Part shown: positions 58,032 through 64,000 of the stretch, piece by piece
Position numbering within the stretch: position 1 is the stretch's first letter
Layout: each line of letters begins with the position of its first letter
Assembly: GCA_945862385.1 (NCBI GenBank)
Contig: CAMAXV010000008.1
Span: 33,483-97,482, forward strand
Direction: 5' to 3'
Source of the DNA: Chitinophaga pinensis
GTDB taxonomy: Bacteria; Bacteroidota; Bacteroidia; Chitinophagales; Chitinophagaceae
Length of the DNA stretch: 64,000 nucleotides
The notes under the pieces: model-generated
Told to the model about the DNA's origin: nothing
Seen by the model: only the letters and a program-made list of their open reading frames with translations
Databases searched by the model: none
Made by a program: the position numbers and the translations under genes

Positions 58032-58592
58032 TCAGTTGAAATCGCTGATAAGGGCATTTACAAGTGACTCAGGGTTCTCATGTTGGGTTATCCGTTTCCA
58101 TATCGGGTCATAGAGGAAACCAGTATCCTGGAGGTATTCAAGATGCGCTATCAGGTGGTTGTAAAATCCTCCTGAGTTCAGGATATGGATTTTTTTATCG
58201 TGAATACTCAGTTGATTCCAGGTTAGCATTTCAAACATCTCGTCCAGTGTGCCGAATCCCCCTGGAAGGACAACGCCTGCTTTTCCCAGTTCATACATGG
58301 TACGTTTGCGTTCATGCATGTCTTCAGTTATAATAAGTTCTGTGAGGCCATTGTGTTGGTGTTCCCATTCAAGCAATACACGTGGCAATATTCCGGTTAC
58401 GGCTGAACCATTTGCCAGGGCATTGTTGGCTATATCGCCCATAATTCCTTTGTGTGAGCCGCCGTAGACGATGTCGAAACCCCCTTTCCCAAGGAGTTCC
58501 CCCAGTTTTGCTGCATCTGCTGAAAATAGGGGGTTGTTGCCATGTTTCGAGCCGCAGAAAATAGCAATTTTTGTCCTGGAATCTGACTGCAT
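58032..58592 (-). CDS. LOG-family (TIGR00730) phosphoribohydrolase-like protein
   Basis: 186 residues from ATG 58592. Rossmann-like fold with the LOG signature: IAIFCGSKHGNNPLF near the start, VYGGSHKGIMGDIANNAL and the key PGGFGTLDEMFEMLTWNQL motif. ERKRTMYELG matches the catalytic Arg region. Members hydrolyse cytokinin riboside monophosphate or related nucleotides and release the base from the sugar phosphate. It is cytoplasmic and overlaps a probable operon with the upstream minus-strand gene (58597-59244), only four bases apart. Confidence 0.93.
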   Translation of the reverse strand: MQSDSRTKIAIFCGSKHGNNPLFSADAAKLGELLGKGGFDIVYGGSHKGIMGDIANNALANGSAVTGILPRVLLEWEHQHNGLTELIITEDMHERKRTMYELGKAGVVLPGGFGTLDEMFEMLTWNQLSIHDKKIHILNSGGFYNHLIAHLEYLQDTGFLYDPIWKRITQHENPESLVNALISDFN

Positions 58593-58596
58593 CTGG

Positions 58597-59244
58597 TTAT
58601 TTTTTCTTGTAATCCCCACGTTTCCAGGAGCGGATAAATTCTCCCCATGCAAATGGATTGAAAATATTCATGGGTGGAGCCTGTCCGGTATAGTAATACC
58701 GCTGTGCCGTTTTGGCAAGATTCATGTTAACTGACTCACGGCCATCATTGGGCAGGGAACGCATCAGAATCCTCCGGGTGGCCATATCGGTATTTTTACG
58801 GGCCAGTTCAATGTTGTCGTCCGGCACATCAGTTGAAACGAAATCCCGCTCAAATTGTTCCTTGGTTGGTCTTGGTTTAATGATGGCAGCTGGCAGGTAG
58901 GTTGTATCATTGATCATCAGCTGAATGATGCTGTACTGATTTCCCTCAAGGGTTGATGGTATTTTGGTGATTTTGTTTTTGAAACCAATGCAACTGAATT
59001 CTATTTCATCACCTTTCATCACTACAATAGAGAAAACACCCTGCCCGTTTGTGAGTGTTCCTCTTCCACTACCTTTTATTAAGATGCTTACAGCAGGAAG
59101 TCCCCTCAAACTGTCTGCAGTCATAACAACACCATACAGTTGAACGACAGAGTCTTTGAAATTCTCAAACTGAGCCTTTACCGCAAAGGGCATAAAAAAG
59201 ACAAGCAATAAGGAATGGCGGAGCATTTTTTTCATCGTCATCAT
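58597..59244 (-). CDS. Secreted protein with carboxypeptidase-regulatory-like domain
   Basis: 215 residues from ATG 59244 (ATG 59235 is also possible). Signal peptide (MLRHSLLLVFFMPFAVKAQ), then a carboxypeptidase regulatory-like beta-sandwich (VQLYGVVMTADSLRGLPAVS, GRGTLTNGQGVFSIVVMKGD, EIEFSCIGFKNKITKIP) and a basic, helical C-terminal part with MNIFNPFAWGEFIRSWKRGD. The domain is the same type found at the N-terminus of SusC proteins, but here stands alone. It is probably periplasmic or outer-membrane attached. Function unknown; it is transcribed together with the LOG gene. Confidence 0.8.
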   Translation of the reverse strand: MMTMKKMLRHSLLLVFFMPFAVKAQFENFKDSVVQLYGVVMTADSLRGLPAVSILIKGSGRGTLTNGQGVFSIVVMKGDEIEFSCIGFKNKITKIPSTLEGNQYSIIQLMINDTTYLPAAIIKPRPTKEQFERDFVSTDVPDDNIELARKNTDMATRRILMRSLPNDGRESVNMNLAKTAQRYYYTGQAPPMNIFNPFAWGEFIRSWKRGDYKKK

Positions 59245-59334
59245 CGGTACACAAAATAAGGTCTTCTTTCTGATAAACAAAGTAGAGTAGGAATGGTTAA
59301 TTTTGCAGTCTGAATATTTTAACAAATTATATTT

Positions 59335-60408
59335 ATGGATACAGCAGCGGTTTTGAAGGCGTTAAGTACAGTTCAGGAGCCTGATCTCAAAAAAGATCTT
59401 GTTACGCTCAATATGGTCAGGGATGTTAAGATAGGAGATAAAAATATTGAATTTACTGTAGTCCTGACTACGCCAGCCTGTCCGATGAAGGAAATTATGC
59501 GTCGTGATTGTGAAAAAGCCATACATGACCATATCAGTGAAGCGCTTGAAGTTATCGTGAACTTTACCGCCAACACCAGTTCAATAAGGGTAGACCTTAC
59601 TTCTGTTTTGCCGGGTGTCAAAAATATCATTGCTGTTGTGAGCGGAAAGGGCGGTGTTGGTAAATCAACAGTTTCTGCCAACCTTGCACTGGCTTTGGCA
59701 CAACAGGGTGCTAAAGTGGGACTGATGGATGCAGACATTTATGGTCCGAGTGTTCCGATTATGTTTGGTGTGCGCGGACAAAGACCCCTCATGGAAAATA
59801 TTGAAGGGAAAGATAAAATTATTCCGCTTGAACAACACGGCATAAAGCTGATCAGTATTGGATTACTGGTAGATGAAAAAAGTGCAGTAGTATGGCGTGG
59901 TCCAATGGCGAGCAGTGCTATCCGCCAGTTTGTGACAGATGTACATTGGGGCGAACTGGATTACCTCGTCATCGATATGCCACCAGGTACAGGAGATATC
60001 CACCTGACCCTGGTGCAGACCATTCCTGTTACAGGGGCTGTAGTAGTAACCACGCCGCAGGAAGTGGCACTTGCAGATGCCAAGAAGGCCATTGCGATGT
60101 TCGGTCAGGCACAGATTCGGGTTCCTATAATTGGACTGGTAGAAAATATGGCATGGTTTACGCCAGCGGAACTCCCGGAGAATAAATACTATATTTTCGG
60201 TAAAGACGGTGGAAGAAACCTGGCAGACCAACTGGACTTGAATTTCCTCGGACAGATTCCCCTCGTGCAGAGTATCCGCGAAGGTGGAGATAAGGGAGCA
60301 CCTGCCATGTTGGGTGGTGATGCACCAACGCTTGAAGCATTTTCCGCTTTTGCTGCCGAAACAATCAGGGCAATCGCAGTGGCTAATGCAGGCAAAAGTG
60401 AAAGCTAA
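59335..60408 (+). CDS. Mrp/NBP35-family P-loop ATPase (iron-sulfur carrier family)
   Basis: 357 residues. An N-terminal MIP18/DUF59 domain (about 1-95, with VLTTPACPMKEIMRRDCE) precedes the Mrp ATPase domain: Walker A SGKGGVGKSTVSANLALALA (deviant P-loop), DADIYGPSVPIMFG, and YLVIDMPPGTGDIHLTLVQ. Mrp proteins carry or insert Fe-S clusters. The usual CxxC motif near the C-terminus (used for cluster binding in ApbC) is missing; the corresponding place reads MAWFTPAELPENKYYIFGKD, as in other Bacteroidota homologues by my memory. Whether it can hold a cluster is unclear. The gene stands alone, convergent with the DUF6702-like gene. Confidence 0.93.
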   Translation: MDTAAVLKALSTVQEPDLKKDLVTLNMVRDVKIGDKNIEFTVVLTTPACPMKEIMRRDCEKAIHDHISEALEVIVNFTANTSSIRVDLTSVLPGVKNIIAVVSGKGGVGKSTVSANLALALAQQGAKVGLMDADIYGPSVPIMFGVRGQRPLMENIEGKDKIIPLEQHGIKLISIGLLVDEKSAVVWRGPMASSAIRQFVTDVHWGELDYLVIDMPPGTGDIHLTLVQTIPVTGAVVVTTPQEVALADAKKAIAMFGQAQIRVPIIGLVENMAWFTPAELPENKYYIFGKDGGRNLADQLDLNFLGQIPLVQSIREGGDKGAPAMLGGDAPTLEAFSAFAAETIRAIAVANAGKSES

Positions 60409-60437
60409 AAAAGGGAGTCGCTTTTCGGGTAAACTCC

Positions 60438-60926
60438 TTACCTGGCAAGAAATGCTTTTCTTGAAGGACTGGTCAACCTGAAACTTTCCCGTTTGCGATC
60501 TATGTTGATATGGATGATATTGATATGTTCTGATTTATAAGCATACATGAGGTCTGTATTGACTTCAATCGATTTCACTCCTGTTAATTTTGGTATGTTA
60601 AAATATATCCAGGCAACTTCCTTGTCAATTTCATAGCCCAGATATTGAATGGCCCTGGGTTTGCCATTGATGTTTAACTTCAGGTGGTTGGTGAAGTAAT
60701 CGTTTAAAGACTTATTTGTCAATTCCTTGTTGCCCTGATAGAGATCGTGTTTTTTACCCGTGACGCCTCTCAGGGTCTCTTCCATATCGTCCGGAAAAAC
60801 TTTGCATGCAATGCCTAATTCTCTTGTTTTACTGCTGTATTCCACCTCCATAACTGCGGTATAAAATGGATGCCTGCCTGCACCGGTAAGTGTAAACATC
60901 AGCAACGCCAACAGATATTTTTTCAT
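60438..60926 (-). CDS. DUF6702-like secreted protein
   Basis: 162 residues. A signal peptide (YLLALLMFTLTGAG) is followed by HPFYTAVMEVEY and a beta-sandwich of about 130 residues (LGIACKVFPDDMEETLR, YFTNHLKLNINGKPRAIQYL, AWIYFNIPKLTGVKSIEVNT) that matches the DUF6702 pattern common in Bacteroidota. The function is unknown. It lies divergent to the HupE/UreJ-like gene with 37 bp between the starts, and DUF6702 genes often sit next to HupE/UreJ-like or M1 peptidase genes, as here. Confidence 0.82.
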   Translation of the reverse strand: MKKYLLALLMFTLTGAGRHPFYTAVMEVEYSSKTRELGIACKVFPDDMEETLRGVTGKKHDLYQGNKELTNKSLNDYFTNHLKLNINGKPRAIQYLGYEIDKEVAWIYFNIPKLTGVKSIEVNTDLMYAYKSEHINIIHINIDRKRESFRLTSPSRKAFLAR

Positions 60927-60963
60927 CCCGTAAAATTCCGAATTATTTTCAGACCTTTAAGAT

Positions 60964-61539
60964 GTGAACGATTTTATATTTTATTTCAAGGAAGGATGGT
61001 TCCATATCATGAGTTCAGACGCCACCGATCATCTCCTGTTTATCACGGCACTTGCTATAATTCATTCATTTAAAGCCTGGCAAAAAGTACTTGTATTGGT
61101 GACGTCATTCACGATTGGTCATGCTATTACCCTGTACCTCAGCGCATTGGAAATAGTTCATTTCCCAACAGAAATAGTTGAATTTGCGATACCCTGTACC
61201 ATTGTATTAACAGCTTTGCTTAATCTGATTACAAAGGGTGGAGCAGATGATACCACTAAACGCATTCAATATCCTTTTGCAATGCTATTTGGACTGATTC
61301 ACGGAATGGGATATGCAAATTATATCCGCATGATGCTTTCCAAAGACCAGCATTTCGTTTTGGGGTTATTTAGCTTTAATGTGGGACTCGAATTTGGGCA
61401 GATTTTCGTAGTTTTATTGATTCTTCTGATCAGCTGGCTGATAACCCGGAATAAACTGGTTTCCCAAAGGATGCTGGTGGTTCTGGTATCACTTGTGATC
61501 ATGGGATTCTCATTACAAATAGCCATAGCAAGATTTTAA
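60964..61539 (+). CDS. HupE/UreJ-family membrane protein
   Basis: 191 residues starting with GTG 60964, which gives the expected family opening (DFIFYFKEGWFHIMSSDATD); an ATG at 61009 would remove this. Six hydrophobic helices are visible, with conserved DHLLFITALAIIHSF, SFTIGHAITLYLSAL (His in membrane), EFAIPCTIVLTALLN, MLFGLIHGMGYANYI and FSFNVGLEFGQIFVVLLILL. Family members (HupE, UreJ) are suspected nickel or cobalt permeases. Substrate is inferred only from family. The M1 peptidase gene follows 22 bp later, suggesting co-transcription. Confidence 0.9.
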   Translation: MNDFIFYFKEGWFHIMSSDATDHLLFITALAIIHSFKAWQKVLVLVTSFTIGHAITLYLSALEIVHFPTEIVEFAIPCTIVLTALLNLITKGGADDTTKRIQYPFAMLFGLIHGMGYANYIRMMLSKDQHFVLGLFSFNVGLEFGQIFVVLLILLISWLITRNKLVSQRMLVVLVSLVIMGFSLQIAIARF

Positions 61540-61561
61540 TATTTACCATAAAAACAAGTTC

Positions 61562-63895
61562 ATGAAACATGTCTTAGTGATGATGCTGCTTGCTGGTGCA
61601 GTAGCATCTGCTTCAGCACAACCCCTGCGCAATCCGGGCTCCAACCATGGTAACAGGTTTGAACAGCTGGATTACCTTATGCAGGATCCTAATGAGTACC
61701 GTACTGCAAGCGGTGCACCCGGACCCAAATACTGGCAACAGCGTGCAGATTATGATATTAATGTGGATATCAATGAAGAAGCTAACGTACTCACAGGCTC
61801 TGAAACTGTAACCTATTTCAACAACTCTCCTGATATCCTCACTTACATCTGGTTGCAGATTGATGAGAATTTCCACCACCCGAACAGCGACAACAATTAT
61901 GACAAGCCATCCTCTATGGGTAACAGGCTTACGCATCAGCAGTTGCTGCAGATGGATCCAAAATCCTACATGCAGGGTTTTGGCGTGAACATAACCGCAC
62001 TTACTGATGCTACTGGCAAACCATTGTCATATACTGTGAACCAGACCATGATGCGTGTGGATATGCCGATTCCGCTGAAGCCCGGACAAAAATTCATTTT
62101 CAAGGTGAATTGGAATTATAGGATTCCTGATAAACTCACCCGCTACGGACGTGGTGGTTATGAATATTTTGCTGAAGACGACAATAACCTTTACTCCATA
62201 GCACAATGGTTTCCAAGGTTAGCTGTTTATAGCGATTTTCAGGGATGGCAGAACATGCAGTTTTCCGGAGGTTCGGAGTTTGCCCTTGCATTCGGAAACT
62301 ACAAGGTTAATATCACCGTTCCTGAAGATCACATAGTGGCAGCTACAGGTGAATGTAAAAATCTTGCAGCGGTATTGACCCCAGCCCAGCTTACCCGCTG
62401 GAACCAGGCACAGAATGCTGCCAGTCCGCTGGAAATAGTTACCCTTCAGGAAGCACTGGACAACGCCAAGGAGAAGTCCAACGGCAAAAAAACCTGGATT
62501 TATGAAGCTCAGAATGTAAGAGATTTTGCTTTCAATACTTCCCGCAGGCTTGTTTGGGATGCCATGGCTGTAAATGTGGAGGGAAAGAAAGTGATGTGTA
62601 TGAGCTATTACGGTAAAGAAGCATATCCGATCTACAGGAAATACTCCACAAAAGCTGTGGCCCATACGATTGATGTGTACTCAAAGTTCACTACTCCATA
62701 TACTTATCCTGTGGCCATATCCGTTGAGGCCTCAATTGGTATGGAATACCCCATGCTCGCCATGAATTACGGCAGAGCTGAAAAAGATGGAACCTACAGC
62801 GAGTCTACAAAATATGGAGCCATTGGTGTAATTATTCACGAAGTGGGTCATAATTTCTTCCCGATGATCGTGAACTCTGATGAGCGTCAATATTGGTGGA
62901 TGGATGAAGGGTTGAATACTTTTGTTCAGTTTCTGACCGAACAGGAATTTGATAACAATTATCCTTCCCGCCGCGGCCCTGCTCACCTGATCACAGACTA
63001 CATGCGTCTGCCTAAAAACATGTTGGAGCCTATCATGACAAAGGGTGATAATGTGGCAAGCGTTGGTTCCAATGCCTATGCCAAAGCTGCAACAGGTTTG
63101 AATATCCTGCGCGAAACCATCATGGGAAGGGAATTGTTTGATTATGCTTTCAAGGAGTACGCCAGAAGATGGGCCTTCAAACATCCAACGCCGTATGATC
63201 TTTTCCGCACAATGGAAGATGCCAGTGCGGTTGACCTCGACTGGTTCTGGAGAGGATGGTATTACGGAACAGACCCGGTGGATATATCCCTGGATTCCGT
63301 CAAATGGTTCAAGCTGGATTCCGAAAAAAATATGGCTACGCTTCAACAGACTGATTTTGAAACTATCAGCAAAATCCGTAATAGGGAAGGTAATAAGATT
63401 AGCTTCTATACAGACCGTGACACCACCCTGCGAGACTTTTACTACTACAACCGCAATGCGGATATGAAAATGTTCCAGGGTATGGCCCAGCAGCAGCTGA
63501 ATGCCCAGAAAGACGTCGCCCATTACAAAGACTGGGAAGACAAAAACCTTTATGAACTTACTTTCAGCAACAAAGGTGGAATGATTATGCCAATCATTGT
63601 GGAGTGGACATTCAAGGATGGTTCAAAAGAGGTAGACAGGATTCCTGTTACCATCTGGCGCCTCAATGAAGAGCATGTTACCAAGCTGTTTGTAAAAAAC
63701 AAAGAAGTTTCCGGTATCAGACTTGACCCCATGCGTGAGACAGCAGATATCAATGAAGCCAACGGTATGTGGCCCGTTAAGGAAATGCCTTCACGTTATC
63801 AGCTGTTCAAAGGTGCTTCCGGTATCAGCGGATTGGGTGCTCCACGTGGTGGAGGCGGAGCCGGTAATGCCATGCAGCAGGCTGCTAAAAAATAA
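61562..63895 (+). CDS. M1-family zinc metallopeptidase, secreted
   Basis: 777 residues with a signal peptide (VLVMMLLAGAVASASAQ). The catalytic domain shows GMEYPMLAMNYGRAE (GxMEN-like exopeptidase motif altered to GMEYP), the zinc motif VIIHEVGHNFFPMI and the third ligand region WWMDEGLNTFVQFLTEQEFD, followed by a helical C-terminal region and a Gly-rich tail (APRGGGGAGNA). M1 enzymes are aminopeptidases. The replaced GAMEN residue pattern suggests altered N-terminal residue recognition. The mature protein is probably periplasmic or outer-membrane linked. The gene follows the HupE/UreJ-like gene after 22 bp and converges with a thioredoxin-like gene. Confidence 0.93.
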   Translation: MKHVLVMMLLAGAVASASAQPLRNPGSNHGNRFEQLDYLMQDPNEYRTASGAPGPKYWQQRADYDINVDINEEANVLTGSETVTYFNNSPDILTYIWLQIDENFHHPNSDNNYDKPSSMGNRLTHQQLLQMDPKSYMQGFGVNITALTDATGKPLSYTVNQTMMRVDMPIPLKPGQKFIFKVNWNYRIPDKLTRYGRGGYEYFAEDDNNLYSIAQWFPRLAVYSDFQGWQNMQFSGGSEFALAFGNYKVNITVPEDHIVAATGECKNLAAVLTPAQLTRWNQAQNAASPLEIVTLQEALDNAKEKSNGKKTWIYEAQNVRDFAFNTSRRLVWDAMAVNVEGKKVMCMSYYGKEAYPIYRKYSTKAVAHTIDVYSKFTTPYTYPVAISVEASIGMEYPMLAMNYGRAEKDGTYSESTKYGAIGVIIHEVGHNFFPMIVNSDERQYWWMDEGLNTFVQFLTEQEFDNNYPSRRGPAHLITDYMRLPKNMLEPIMTKGDNVASVGSNAYAKAATGLNILRETIMGRELFDYAFKEYARRWAFKHPTPYDLFRTMEDASAVDLDWFWRGWYYGTDPVDISLDSVKWFKLDSEKNMATLQQTDFETISKIRNREGNKISFYTDRDTTLRDFYYYNRNADMKMFQGMAQQQLNAQKDVAHYKDWEDKNLYELTFSNKGGMIMPIIVEWTFKDGSKEVDRIPVTIWRLNEEHVTKLFVKNKEVSGIRLDPMRETADINEANGMWPVKEMPSRYQLFKGASGISGLGAPRGGGGAGNAMQQAAKK

Positions 63896-63896
63896 G

Positions 63897-64000
63897 TTAT
63901 TTCAACCAGGAAGTGAATTCTTCCTGCGTTACGAGGCCCTGTTTACGGATTACTTCTTTACCATTTTTGTAAAGGATAAACGTAGGCAGGGCTTCTACAT
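63897..64000 (-). CDS. Thioredoxin-like protein, C-terminal fragment (5' end outside window)
   Basis: The open frame on the minus strand ends at the TAA at 63897-63899 and reads VEALPTFILYKNGKEVIRKQ followed by GLVTQEEFTSWLK. The cis-proline segment ALPTFILYKNGKEV and the final helix are typical of thioredoxin-fold proteins. The active-site CxxC part lies beyond the right edge, so whether it is a reductase or a non-redox member is not known. Confidence 0.8.
   Translation of the reverse strand, partial: VEALPTFILYKNGKEVIRKQGLVTQEEFTSWLK

Overview
The window looks like chromosomal DNA of a Bacteroidota species, probably close to Chitinophagaceae (order Chitinophagales). This rests on family content seen in the translations: a SusC/SusD pair, several proteins with type IX secretion (T9SS) sorting domains, a PorP/SprF protein, DUF6089-like and DUF6702-like proteins, many lipoproteins and TonB-dependent receptors, and a homoserine/methionine operon behind a SAM-I riboswitch. 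The genus is an inference; there is no rRNA gene to confirm it. Region by region: positions 1 to about 5,996 form an AT-rich accessory block. It holds two tandem paralogous lipoproteins (coiled-coil stalk plus LamG-like head), a broken DUF3871 gene interrupted by three 24-bp repeats, an Mrr-type restriction endonuclease, a YbjQ-domain protein with an unknown C-terminal part, and a small orphan gene. The block ends at a 5'-truncated tRNA-Pro(TGG) copy, which I read as the attachment-site scar of an integrated element. From 6,000 to 15,500 come a membrane methyltransferase, an alpha/beta hydrolase, a metalloprotease-discoidin lipoprotein, an acyl-ACP desaturase behind a sigma70-like promoter, a frameshifted T9SS surface protein, a DEAD-box helicase and a decayed Fic gene. 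From 15,500 to 22,800 there is a secreted-peptidase cluster: an S8 subtilase with T9SS tail, a small lipoprotein, an M28 peptidase and an S33 peptidase, with an unusual 14-bp tandem/inverted repeat between the last two. 

From 22,900 to 35,075 lies a nutrient-uptake locus: SusC, SusD, a beta-propeller/phosphoesterase fusion, a second TonB-dependent receptor, and a paralogous propeller/phosphoesterase overlapping it by ATGA, closed by a strong terminator. I infer that the receptor and the two enzymes act together on a phosphorylated substrate. From 35,200 to 42,770 follow a membrane-anchored PHP-like protein, a glycosyltransferase broken at a T8 run, a large BNR-repeat protein and a sulfatase. 

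From 42,785 to 45,288 the minus strand carries hom and metX, controlled by a SAM-I riboswitch with its own terminator. From 45,461 to the end are housekeeping and envelope genes: uvrA, elaA, recG (whose conserved N-terminus extends upstream of its first usable start), two DUF6089-like paralogues, a giant T9SS type B protein paired with PorP/SprF, a LOG-family hydrolase, an Mrp ATPase, a HupE/UreJ-like membrane protein, an M1 peptidase and the end of a thioredoxin-like gene. The candidates I consider most worth following as new biology are the tandem stalk-and-head lipoproteins of the island and the duplicated propeller/phosphoesterase locus; neither can be called a proven new system from sequence alone.
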